Part shown: positions 6,687 through 14,183 of the stretch, piece after piece | How positions within the stretch are numbered: the first letter of the stretch is position 1 | How the letters are laid out: each line of letters opens with the position of its first letter | Source of the DNA: Siculibacillus lacustris | GTDB lineage: Bacteria > Pseudomonadota > Alphaproteobacteria > Rhizobiales > Ancalomicrobiaceae | Length of the DNA stretch: 59,803 bases | NCBI RefSeq assembly: GCF_004328075.1 | Contig: NZ_SJFN01000030.1 | Location: 1-59,803 of the forward strand | Direction of reading: 5' to 3' | Translations under genes and position numbers: made by a program | The notes under the pieces: model-generated | What the model was told of the DNA's origin: nothing | Databases searched by the model: none | What the model saw: only the letters and a program-made list of their open reading frames with translations

Positions 6687-9457
6687 GCGCGTGCCTCCGC
6701 TTTCTTTTTGGTTGTCGCCTTCTTGGAGGATTCCGGGCTAGCGGACATTTTTGTATAGAGCTCGAACAACTTTTCGAGTCGTTCAGTGTCATTCTTGAAG
6801 CGGCGGCCTATGTAAATACGCTCAAGCACCTCATCATTGCGGTCATGCGCAGCGCGAAGATCGTCGGGCATGGTCTCAGGCTCATAAAGGTCTGCGACCG
6901 TCGCCGGAAAATGCGCCTCCCGGGCAAGAAGAATATCTTCCGCACAACGAGTAAGGTCTGCCTTGTTTTTCATCGTGAGCATTGGAAAGGGAAATGTGTT
7001 CCACCCCAAGGTATTTGAATACGAATAGTCGTTCCGCATCCGCACGCAGACAGTTGCTACCCACTGAGCATGCAGAGTGCTGGCCACAATAGCTAAAAGC
7101 CAGATATCAGCATTGTACACCACGGCGCACTTATTCGAAGCTATAGTGTCGTCCTCTACGAATCCGCATGGTAGATAATCTCTGTTCGAAGACGTGATTG
7201 ACGGAACAATAAGCGCCCGTCCAGAAGTGTGAGGTGCGTAGACAAATCGGTGTGGTGATCCAGCGTTCCCGTTAGACTGCAACCCTTTGCTACTTGAGCG
7301 AACCGCAGCCACCGCCTCAAGACGTTGACGAATCGGTTCAATATTTCTCGCTTCTGCCAACCCGCTGTCTTCAATCCATAGACAATACCGAAATGTTGAT
7401 TTGGTGAATTCTTGCGCACCAACATATTTACGAACAAATTGCGCAGATGCGGGATGGCTTTCAAGAAGTCTATCAACTTCCGCCTTATCCAATATCAGAT
7501 GTCCGCCGTCGGATGGCTTGTTGCCGTAGTCCATAACGGGCAGGCCATTTTGAGGGCTAGATGATTTATGAATAATAACATTAGACATCGGAATCAAATA
7601 TGGACCGATGTTTTTGGTCCTTATCTCAACGTCTCCGTCAAAGAGCCGTCTATCACTGCCAACTTCGCTAGAAATTCCTACGATCACGCAAGTTACGCCC
7701 GCGTTTGACTTTGCGAGATTTTGCCACTGAAACGGTCTGTACGCGAAAAATATATGCATCCCGCGTGAAAATACTAGCGGCCATAGCATCGCCACCTGTA
7801 TTCCTTGGCAGACAGACTTTGTAGCGACGAAAGCTGCTTTTGAATTCACGGTTTGGTTATACTGTGCAGCCTTCATGAACCAGCAGGCAACATAGTCGAG
7901 GTCCCTGTAGGATTTTGTCAGAGGACTGAAAATGCGATCCATGTCCTCTTGCTGCTCACTATTGCGCCACTGGCTTCCCAAATAAGGCGGGTTGCCACAG
8001 ATGTAGGTCTCGCCGCCCTCATTCTCAAAATCGATCTCCGCCTGGTTGAGCGGCGCATGAAACAGGTCATCGGCCTGGTGCTTCACGCCAGTTCCCGTGG
8101 GCGGGCAGATGCTCAGCCAATCAAGGCGCAGAGCATTCTCGCAGGTGATCCAGTTGTGCGCGTCGAGCGGCAGGAAATCGCGCAGGGCCTCCTTCTGGCC
8201 GCGATAGAGCACATCACACTGGTATTCCGCGATGATGAGCGCCAGACGCGCAATCTCGGCCGGGAAGTCCCGCAGCTCGATCCCGCGAAAGTTCGTCAAC
8301 GGGATTTCCGAGCGCCGGTCGGGTTGGTCCCGGCGGCGATTAATCTCCGCCTCAATGGCCCGCATTTCCTTGTAGGCGATGACGAGGAAATTGCCCGAGC
8401 CGCAGGCCGGATCGAACACGCGGATCTTCGACATGCGCTTGCGCAGGTTGAGCAACATGCGCGCATTATCGCCAGCCTCGTCCAGCTTCTCGCGCAGATC
8501 GTCGAGGAAGAGCGGGTTCAGCACCTTCAGGATGTTCGGCACGCTGGTGTAATGCATTCCGAGCGCGCCGCGTTCGTCATCATCGGCCACCGCCTGGATC
8601 ATCGACCCGAAGATGTCCGGGTTGATCTTCTTCCAATCGAGGCTGCCAATATGCAGCAGATAGGATCGGGCAATGCGGCTGAACCGGGGCACATCCGTGC
8701 TGCCGGAAAACAGCCCGCCGTTCACATAGGGAAGGCCCTCGGCCCAGCGCGGAACGCCAGCGGCGCGCTCTTCGGACTTGGTGTTCATCGCGCGAAATAG
8801 CGTGCTGATCACCTCGTGCGTGTTGGCCGAATCCTTCGTGCTCATCGTCTCGACGGCCGATGTGAAGGCACGCGTGCCGTTGAAGATATCGGTATCCTCC
8901 GCGAAGAAGCAGAAGATCAGCCGCGCCATGAAGTGGTTCATGGCATGTCGGCGCTGCGCGGTGCCCCACTCCGGATTGTCCTTCAGCAGCTCGACGTAGA
9001 GCCGGTTCAGACGGCTCGTCGCACGAATGTCGAACGAACTTTCGCGGACCTGCTTGACCGTGGTTATCCCGGCCAGAGGCAGGAAGAAACCGAAGTGGTT
9101 CGGGAAATCGGCATAGGTGCAGGAAATCAGCGCGTCGTCAGTCGTGAGGTCTTCGGCCTCGAACAGGTCGCCGTCCGTCGCCAGCACAAAGCGTGCCTTC
9201 GCCCGGGCCGTGGCCGGGCTCGCCTTCAACGCCTCAAGCGTGCGCGTCACATCACCCAGTCTGCAGGTGGCGATGTGGATGTTGTTCGTCTGAAGCACGC
9301 CGCCGAGATCCGACTTGTTGGACTCGCCTTTGCGCAAGCGTTTGAGGGTCGTCTCCTTGTTCCCGAAGGCCTCGAGAAACGCGTAGGGGAACTCGTCGGC
9401 GTCGAAAGGCTGCTCCGCCAGCGCCGATATGGCCTCTTCGATTTCGACCGCGTTCAT
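6683..9457 (-). CDS. Large adenine-type DNA methyltransferase, MmeI/Eco57I (YeeA)-like
   Basis: A 924-residue N6-adenine-type DNA methyltransferase. SAM-binding motif I FDPACGSGNFL lies at about 348-358 and catalytic motif IV NPPY at 489-492. The region around 115-195 (FPNHFGFFLPLAG, then RLIFCFFAEDTDIF) matches the helical spacer of MmeI-like enzymes. The part after about 620 is the expected target-recognition and C-terminal helical region. No PD-(D/E)xK nuclease motif is evident near the N-terminus, unlike true type IIL/IIG enzymes, so cleavage is probably handed to the helicase and GIY-YIG partners. Start and stop both overlap neighbours as ATGA. The stretch 7000-7900, covering the recognition region, is noticeably poorer in GC than the flanks, common for exchanged specificity domains. 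Confidence 0.9.
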   Translation of the reverse strand: MNAVEIEEAISALAEQPFDADEFPYAFLEAFGNKETTLKRLRKGESNKSDLGGVLQTNNIHIATCRLGDVTRTLEALKASPATARAKARFVLATDGDLFEAEDLTTDDALISCTYADFPNHFGFFLPLAGITTVKQVRESSFDIRATSRLNRLYVELLKDNPEWGTAQRRHAMNHFMARLIFCFFAEDTDIFNGTRAFTSAVETMSTKDSANTHEVISTLFRAMNTKSEERAAGVPRWAEGLPYVNGGLFSGSTDVPRFSRIARSYLLHIGSLDWKKINPDIFGSMIQAVADDDERGALGMHYTSVPNILKVLNPLFLDDLREKLDEAGDNARMLLNLRKRMSKIRVFDPACGSGNFLVIAYKEMRAIEAEINRRRDQPDRRSEIPLTNFRGIELRDFPAEIARLALIIAEYQCDVLYRGQKEALRDFLPLDAHNWITCENALRLDWLSICPPTGTGVKHQADDLFHAPLNQAEIDFENEGGETYICGNPPYLGSQWRNSEQQEDMDRIFSPLTKSYRDLDYVACWFMKAAQYNQTVNSKAAFVATKSVCQGIQVAMLWPLVFSRGMHIFFAYRPFQWQNLAKSNAGVTCVIVGISSEVGSDRRLFDGDVEIRTKNIGPYLIPMSNVIIHKSSSPQNGLPVMDYGNKPSDGGHLILDKAEVDRLLESHPASAQFVRKYVGAQEFTKSTFRYCLWIEDSGLAEARNIEPIRQRLEAVAAVRSSSKGLQSNGNAGSPHRFVYAPHTSGRALIVPSITSSNRDYLPCGFVEDDTIASNKCAVVYNADIWLLAIVASTLHAQWVATVCVRMRNDYSYSNTLGWNTFPFPMLTMKNKADLTRCAEDILLAREAHFPATVADLYEPETMPDDLRAAHDRNDEVLERIYIGRRFKNDTERLEKLFELYTKMSASPESSKKATTKKKAEARA

Positions 9458-9747
9458 TCGCTTCCACCACTTTCCGTTGTCGACGCACGGAAAGGCTCGA
9501 CCTTGATTTTGTTGGCTCGCCGCATGACTTCGGCCAACTCATAATCGAGCTGCCGGAGCAGCCATTCGCGCGCTGAAGTGCCGAACGCCTTCTCCAGCCG
9601 AACAGCCATCTCAGGCGAAATGCCCGACCGGGCGTTCAGCAGATTGCTGAGCGTCTGTCGATCAACGCCAAGGATTCGCGCCGCGTCGGTGACGCTTAGC
9701 CCGTTCCTTTCAACGCAGTCCTGGCGGACGGTCGTTCCTGGGTGCAT
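9454..9747 (-). CDS. HigA-type XRE regulator heading the defence operon
   Basis: This 97-residue protein has an XRE helix-turn-helix typical of HigA antitoxins: LSVTDAARILGVDRQTLSNL followed by SGISPEMAVRLEKAFG and the HigA-family ending EWLLRQLDYELAE. HigA is normally encoded just after a HigB toxin, but no HigB-like reading frame is visible in the 275 bp upstream, so this looks like a solitary regulator. Its stop overlaps the methyltransferase start (ATGA), which suggests it works like a controller protein for the restriction operon, timing methyltransferase and nuclease expression. Whether it ever acted as an antitoxin cannot be told. Confidence 0.85.
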   Translation of the reverse strand: MHPGTTVRQDCVERNGLSVTDAARILGVDRQTLSNLLNARSGISPEMAVRLEKAFGTSAREWLLRQLDYELAEVMRRANKIKVEPFRASTTESGGSE

Positions 9748-10022
9748 CGTCCATCGATTCCTCGTGGCTTCGTCACCTCAAGCGTAGAGTGACAATCGAC
9801 GCTCGACAAGTGAAACGTCATGTTCCTTCTGCCACCTGTCAGCCGCATGGGAGCTTGTGACGGTAGGGAGCGAGCGCCGGAAGGGACGGCGGGCTACTGA
9901 CGAAAATGCCGGGGCTGTATGAGTGGGACGGGCGCGCAACTGGTTTGCTAAACGCTCCAGACCTTCTGGGATGCAGGTCGAGCAGGGCAGAAACCGAGTG
10001 CCGCTATAAGTCTTGGAAGAAG

Positions 10023-10099
10023 TGGCGCACCCGACACGATTCGAACGTGTGGCCTCCACCTTCGGAGGGTGGCGCTCTATCCAGCTGAGCTACGGGTGC
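10023..10099 (-). tRNA. tRNA-Arg (anticodon CCG)
   Basis: Read on the minus strand, a full cloverleaf is present: acceptor GCACCCG/CGGGTGC, D-arm GCTC/GAGC, anticodon stem CCACC/GGTGG around CTCCGAA (anticodon CCG), T-arm ACACG-TTCGAAT-CGTGT, discriminator G and encoded CCA. It reads Arg codon CGG. It sits between the defence operon and a decayed second copy at 10330-10400, a position typical of an integration site. Confidence 0.95.
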
Positions 10100-10329
10100 A
10101 TCTTGGAACTCGATAGTGCCTGAGCCTGAACGGGGTCAACCTCAAACACAAAACTCTCAACGTCGATTCGACTGACACAAGGGCATGGCTTTCACCCCAG
10201 CTTTTTGTCGCCGACAGCTCTCCACAACCTCCTTCCAATTTGCTTCCGCAGTGCTTCCGCAGCCACGGATCAGAGAAACTCACATTTTGAAGCGTCATCA
10301 AAACATTGATTTTGCTTCGTTTATCAAAC

Positions 10330-10400
10330 TCATCACCCGGTAGGCTTGACTTACCTCTGCCTTCGGAGGGCAGCACTCTATCCAGCTGAGCTACGGGTGC
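10330..10400 (-). pseudogene. Decayed tRNA-Arg(CCG) copy; probable island boundary
   Basis: On the minus strand this begins with the same 25 bases as the intact gene (positions 10400 down to 10376) and has a good anticodon stem-loop (CTGCC-CTCCGAA-GGCAG). The T-arm is shortened by about five bases, lacks the TTCRA loop, and the 3' end reads CGGGTGATGA with no CCA. It cannot fold a normal T-arm and is very unlikely to be functional. The good 5' half with the wrong 3' half is what integration or excision at a tRNA attachment site, followed by decay, leaves behind. Confidence 0.75.
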
Positions 10401-10962
10401 TCTCCTGGCGCGGCCGGAGCCGTGACCGTCAGGCGTTCGTTCCCGGCCGAAGCCGACCCGGTGCGAACCGGGTCTACATAGCCGATCACCGCAGCACGGG
10501 CAACGGGAATTCCGGTCGATCCCCGGTCCGGTGGACGCGCGTCGCGCGGGCCGGCGGGCGGCACGCGCGCGGCATCTCGATCGGCGAGGCCGAGCGGCAG
10601 ACGCGCATCGCGCCGCGGGACACGTGCGCCGCCGATCGGCCCGGGGGGCGTGGGGCGAGGTCGGTCGGCGGGCGGGGGCCGCGGCACTCCAGCGCGCCGG
10701 CAGCCGGCGGGGCGGGGGCGGCGGATGGGCCGGCCTACCCCCGACGCTCGTCGGGTGGCGGCAGGTGCGCGGCCCCCGGACGTGTCGCTGGGCGCTCTGC
10801 GGCGATATTTCTGCGGGGCGAGACGAGAAAATTTCGATGTTCCGCCAAAAAAGTCGCCGAGGGCGTCCGGAGGGGCTCCGTGAGGCGAGTCGAGGCGTCG
10901 GCCAAGCCTCTGATCGGACTTGAAAAATTCGAGTTGGAAAAATGGTGCGGCGGGATCGCTTG
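10401..10962. other. GC-rich region with no supported gene
   Basis: No ribosome site, start or recognisable protein is found in either strand between the tRNA remnant and the operator at 10963. Open frames cross it, but they have arginine/proline-rich translations expected from random high-GC DNA. It marks the change from island-like to very GC-rich chromosomal sequence. Confidence 0.5.
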
Positions 10963-10994
10963 ACAAACAGGATTATGATGGTAATCCTGTTTGT
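10963..10994. promoter_or_regulatory. TetR-type operator over the promoter of the small-protein/RND unit
   Basis: ACAAACAGGATTA at 10963-10975 and TAATCCTGTTTGT at 10982-10994 form a perfect 13-bp inverted repeat with a 6-nt spacer. A TTGACA -35-like hexamer (10960-10965) overlaps its left arm, so binding would block the promoter. A related half-site pair with the same 12-nt spacing between CAGGA and TCCTG lies upstream of the TetR gene at 18133-18158. Confidence 0.75.
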
Positions 10995-11260
10995 GGATGA
11001 CGACGGTAATCTCCGTCGCCGCCGCCACCGAGACCAGAGATAGGGACTCGGACCCTTCGGGAAAACCCCATCGTCGAAGAATTTTCGATGATCGCGCCGT
11101 GCGCCGCCGGAAACCCCGGTTTCGCCGACAGGGGAGGTGTGTGCCGCGGCCCCTCGGGGCGCGGCGGCGCCGTTCCGAAGGATCCGCAACCGAACCAGCG
11201 GTCGGCCCGGCTCCACCCCAGGGTGGCCGTCCCGCTCGCCCGACCAGAGGAGTGAAGTCC

Positions 11261-11482
11261 ATGAAGATCCAATCCCCGGCCATCGTCGCGATCGGCTTCG
11301 TCGCTTCGCTCGGGACGGCGCTCGCCGGCCCGCTGGCTCCGGCGGTTGCCCTGATGCCGATCGCCCAGACGACCCGTATCGCCCCGCCGATCGTCGAGAG
11401 CCGCCCGACGGTGACCCTCGTCCCGGCCGCGAGCCCGACCGACGCGGCGCGTGCGGTCGTCGAACGCACTCTCTTCCGCTGA
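11261..11482 (+). CDS. Small secreted protein, divergent first member of a five-gene tandem family
   Basis: This 73-residue protein starts at ATG 11261, with GAGG about 10 bases upstream. Residues 1-22 are a Sec signal peptide (MKIQSPAIVAIGFVASLGTA, then LAG). The mature part shares with the next four genes the pattern I-x-T-TRI-x-PPIVE-x-R-x-x-V-T-L and the ending DAARAVVERTLFR, compared with DAERAVVERNFPR in the others. No characterised family is recognised. It is 58 bp before the second member and follows the TetR-type operator, so it is probably the first gene of the transcript leading to the RND pump. A periplasmic location is inferred from the signal peptide. Confidence 0.7.
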   Translation: MKIQSPAIVAIGFVASLGTALAGPLAPAVALMPIAQTTRIAPPIVESRPTVTLVPAASPTDAARAVVERTLFR

Positions 11483-11540
11483 TCCCCCGGGGCCGGCCGC
11501 GGCGGAACCGCGGCGCCCCTCCAGACAAGGACCATTCCCC

Positions 11541-11762
11541 ATGAAGACCCTCTCCACCGTACTCGCCGTCGCCGTCCTCGGTGCCTCGCTCGGTTCGGCT
11601 CTCGCCGACACCGTCAACCCGAACAGCGCCCTGGTGTCGATCACGGAAGCGACCCGCGTGTCGCAGCCGATCGTCGAAGGCCGTCAGGCCGCCACCGTCG
11701 CCCCGTCGGTCGGTCTCACCGACGCCGAGCGTGCCGTCGTCGAGCGCAATTTCCCGCGCTGA
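11541..11762 (+). CDS. Small secreted protein, tandem family copy A
   Basis: This 73-residue protein has a Sec signal peptide, MKTLSTVLAVAVLGASLGSA followed by LAD, predicting cleavage after residue 22. The mature peptide of about 51 residues contains TEATRVSQPIVEGRQAATVA and ends ERAVVERNFPR. It has no cysteines and no transmembrane segment. It is nearly identical to three further copies spaced 322-323 bp apart, each preceded by the ribosome-site leader AAGGACCATTCCCC. No known family is recognised. Its place between a TetR operator and an efflux pump suggests a periplasmic role linked to the pump or to envelope stress, which is inference only. Confidence 0.8.
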   Translation: MKTLSTVLAVAVLGASLGSALADTVNPNSALVSITEATRVSQPIVEGRQAATVAPSVGLTDAERAVVERNFPR

Positions 11763-11863
11763 TCCGCGGCCGCACCGCGGCCTCGACCCAACATCCCGCC
11801 GCACCGCGGCCTGATCGAAACATCGCGCCGCGCTGCGGCGATCTCAGCCAAGGACCATTCCCC

Positions 11864-12085
11864 ATGAAGACCCTCTCCACCGTTCTCGCCGTCGCCGTCC
11901 TCGGTGCCTCGCTCGGTTCGGCCTTCGCCGACACCCCGAACGCCAATTCGGCCCTGGTGTCGATCACGGAAGCGACCCGCGTGTCGCAGCCGATCGTCGA
12001 AGGCCGTCAGGCCGCCACCGTCGCCCCGTCGGTCGGTCTCACCGACGCCGAGCGCGCCGTCGTCGAGCGCAATTTCCCGCGCTGA
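11864..12085 (+). CDS. Small secreted protein, tandem family copy B
   Basis: This is a 73-residue close copy of A. Differences are confined to a few positions: FAD instead of LAD at the signal cleavage site, and TPNANSA in place of TVNPNSA at the mature N-terminus. The signal peptide, central TRVSQPIVEGRQAATVA and C-terminal ERAVVERNFPR are unchanged. The changes cluster at the mature N-terminus while the rest is held, suggesting either recent duplication with gene conversion or selection on the core. Confidence 0.8.
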   Translation: MKTLSTVLAVAVLGASLGSAFADTPNANSALVSITEATRVSQPIVEGRQAATVAPSVGLTDAERAVVERNFPR

Positions 12086-12185
12086 ACTCCGGGCCGCCCC
12101 GCGGCCTGAACAAAATATCGGCCGCCCCGCGGCCGGAATCGAACATCGCGCCGCGCAGCCGCGAACCCAGACAAGGACATTCCCC

Positions 12186-12407
12186 ATGAAGACCCTCTCC
12201 ACCGTACTCGCCGTCGCCGTCCTCGGTGCCTCGCTCGGTTCGGCTCTCGCCGACACCCCGAACGCCAACTCGGCCCTGGTGTCGATCACGGAAGCGACCC
12301 GCGTGTCGCAGCCGATCGTCGAAGGCCGTCAGGCCGCCACCGTCGCCCCGTCGGCCGGTCTCTCCGATGCCGAGCGTGCCGTGGTCGAGCGCAACTTCCC
12401 GCGCTGA
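12186..12407 (+). CDS. Small secreted protein, tandem family copy C
   Basis: A 73-residue copy carrying the TPNANSA mature N-terminus of copy B with the LAD cleavage site of copy A, and SAGLSDAERA in place of SVGLTDAERA near the C-terminus. This mosaic pattern between copies suggests recombination within the array. Its leader is AAGGACATTCCCC, one base shorter than in the other copies. Function unknown; probably exported to the periplasm. Confidence 0.8.
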   Translation: MKTLSTVLAVAVLGASLGSALADTPNANSALVSITEATRVSQPIVEGRQAATVAPSAGLSDAERAVVERNFPR

Positions 12408-12507
12408 ACTCCGGGCCGCACCGCGGCCCGATCAAAAGTCGGCCGCCCAGCGGCCGGAACCGAACATCGCGCCGCGCTGCGGCGATCTCAGACAAGGACC
12501 ATTCCCC

Positions 12508-12729
12508 ATGAAGACCCTCTCCACCGTTCTCGCCGTCGCCGTCCTCGGTGCCTCGCTCGGTTCGGCTCTCGCCGACACCGTCAACCCGAACAGCGCCGTG
12601 GTGTCGATCACGGAAGCGACCCGGGTGTCGCAGCCGATCGTCGAAGGCCGCCAGGCCGCGACCGTCGCCCCCTCGGTCGGTCTCACCGACGCCGAGCGCG
12701 CCGTCGTCGAGCGCAACTTCCCGCGCTGA
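12508..12729 (+). CDS. Small secreted protein, tandem family copy D
   Basis: This 73-residue copy has the TVNPNSA mature N-terminus of copy A, with one substitution (SAVVS for SALVS). It is the last member, 182 bp before the membrane fusion protein gene of the RND pump and in the same orientation. No terminator-like hairpin with a T-run is obvious between them, so read-through into the pump genes is possible. Confidence 0.8.
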   Translation: MKTLSTVLAVAVLGASLGSALADTVNPNSAVVSITEATRVSQPIVEGRQAATVAPSVGLTDAERAVVERNFPR

Positions 12730-12911
12730 TCCCCCGGTCCGCATCCGTCGATCTCCCGCCCCCCCGGACGGTCGGCGGATGGCTCCCCCCGATCTCCGCG
12801 GTGCCTGAACCGGCGCGGAGATCCGACTTCGGGTGCGGCGACGGCTTCGGCCGCCGCCGCACCCTTTCCGTCAACCGCCGGCTCCGCCGCCCGCCGATCG
12901 AGGACATCGCC

Positions 12912-14162
12912 ATGACCCCATCGCCCGCGTCCCTGTCTCCGCCAAATCCGCCCGCCGCTCGCCGGTCTCGTACCCGCTGGTTCCTCGGGGCCGGGGTGGC
13001 GATCGTCGCCGCCCTCGGCGGCGCCGTGCCCCTGTTCGATCTCTCCGCTTCGGGGGCGACGCCCAAGCCGGCGGCGCCGGTCGCCGCCGCCCTCCCGCCG
13101 GCGGTGCCGGTCTCGGTCGCGGTGGTCGAACGCCGCGACGCGGCGATCTGGAGCGACTTCTCCGGCCGACTCGAAGCGGTCGAGCGGGTCGAAGTGCGGC
13201 CGCGGGTCGCCGGGGCGATCGTACGGGCGAATTTCCGCGAGGGCGCGCTGGTCAAGGCCGGCGATCCCTTGTTCGCGATCGACCGGGCGCCCTATGTCGC
13301 GGCGGTCGAGGGCGCCGAGGCCCAGGTCGCGGCGGCCCGCTCGCGGCTCGATCTCGCGACCAAGGAGCAGCAGCGCAGCCGCATCCTGGTCGGCAGCAAC
13401 GCCGTGTCGCAGCGCGAGCTCGACCAGCGGGTCGCCGAATTCCAGGCGGCCGAAGCCAATCTCCGGGTCGCCACGGCGGCGCTCGACACCGCCCGGCTCG
13501 ATCTCGACTGGACGGAAGTGCGCGCGCCGATCGGCGGGCGGGTCGGCCGGATCGAAGTGAGCGCCGGCAATCTGGTCGGGGCCGGTGCCGCGGCGCCGGT
13601 ACTCGCCACCCTGGTGTCGGTCGATCCGATCCGCGCGGTGTTCGACGCCGACGAAGGCGCGCTCGCCGCGGCGTTGGCCGGTCTGCCGGCCGGCGTCGAC
13701 TTCTCGACCGAGATCGGTCGCATCCCGGTCGAGATGACCACCCAGGCGGCCGGCGCGCCGGTGCGGCGCGGCCGGCTGCAACTGGTCGACAACGTCGTCG
13801 ATCTGCGCTCCGGCACGGTGCGGCTGCGGGCGGTGTTCGACAATCCCGACGGGCGCCTGATGCCCGGTCAGTTCGCCCGTCTGCGCCTCGGCCGGGCGGC
13901 GCCCGAACCGGTGATCGCCATCGACGAGAAGGCGGTCGGCACCGATCAGGACCGCCGCTTCGTGATGGTGGTCGGCGACGACGACACCGTCGCCTATCGC
14001 CGCGTGCGCCTCGGCGCCACCGTCGAGGGCCGCACGCTGGTCACCGACGGGCTGACGCCCGGCGAGCGGATCGTCGTCGACGGGCTGCAGCGCATTCGAC
14101 CGGGCGCCAAGGTCGCACCGCGGGCGGTGGCGGTCGCCACCTCCGACACCACCACCCGCTGA
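12912..14162 (+). CDS. RND efflux membrane fusion protein (periplasmic adaptor)
   Basis: The protein has 416 residues from ATG 12912, with GAGGA upstream. An N-terminal membrane anchor lies at about 19-41 (TRWFLGAGVAIVAALGGAVP). Next come a lipoyl-like half-motif (VEVRPRVAGAIVRANFREGALVKAGDPLFAID), an alpha-helical hairpin (about 105-170), the returning half (VRAPIGGRVGRIEVSAGNLV), a beta-barrel and the membrane-proximal domain ending GERIVVDGLQRIRPGAKV. This is the MexE/AcrA type that links an inner-membrane RND pump to an outer-membrane channel. The pump gene follows by 21 bp. No outer-membrane factor is encoded here, so a TolC-like channel must come from elsewhere. Confidence 0.95.
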   Translation: MTPSPASLSPPNPPAARRSRTRWFLGAGVAIVAALGGAVPLFDLSASGATPKPAAPVAAALPPAVPVSVAVVERRDAAIWSDFSGRLEAVERVEVRPRVAGAIVRANFREGALVKAGDPLFAIDRAPYVAAVEGAEAQVAAARSRLDLATKEQQRSRILVGSNAVSQRELDQRVAEFQAAEANLRVATAALDTARLDLDWTEVRAPIGGRVGRIEVSAGNLVGAGAAAPVLATLVSVDPIRAVFDADEGALAAALAGLPAGVDFSTEIGRIPVEMTTQAAGAPVRRGRLQLVDNVVDLRSGTVRLRAVFDNPDGRLMPGQFARLRLGRAAPEPVIAIDEKAVGTDQDRRFVMVVGDDDTVAYRRVRLGATVEGRTLVTDGLTPGERIVVDGLQRIRPGAKVAPRAVAVATSDTTTR

Positions 14163-14183
14163 ACCCGACCCGGGAGGGACGCC

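Larger units (their letters stand above)
11763..12507 (+). repeat. Three GC-rich hairpins in each spacer of the small-protein array
   Basis: The three spacers 11763-11863, 12086-12185 and 12408-12507 each contain three short inverted repeats of the type GCCGC-A/C-CCGCGGC or CGCCGCGCTGCGGCG, spaced about 30 bp apart. Each series is followed by the leader AGACAAGGACCATTCCCC or a close variant before the next ATG. They could act as mRNA stability or processing elements between cistrons. Confidence 0.6.
11541..12729 (+). repeat. Tandem array of four ~322-bp gene-plus-spacer units
   Basis: The start codons at 11541, 11864, 12186 and 12508 are spaced 323, 322 and 322 bp. Each unit holds a 222-bp gene and a spacer of about 100 bp. 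Coding parts are nearly identical at the DNA level over long stretches, and the spacers are related as well, so whole units were duplicated. Confidence 0.9.

Noticed and set aside
9778-10059. A 93-residue frame upstream of the HigA-type gene as a HigB toxin
   Set aside because: It shows none of the HigB/RelE fold motifs and runs into the tRNA gene, so it is most likely chance.
10330-10400. The second tRNA-Arg copy as a functional tRNA
   Set aside because: The T-arm is shortened, lacks the TTCRA loop, and there is no CCA end.
10391-10966. A 191-residue minus-strand frame in the gap after the tRNA remnant
   Set aside because: No ribosome site, Arg/Pro-rich, no family; looks like random GC-rich sequence.
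11541-12729. The tandem repeats as a CRISPR array
   Set aside because: Units are about 322 bp and consist of whole genes plus spacers. There are no short identical repeats with unique spacers and no cas genes.
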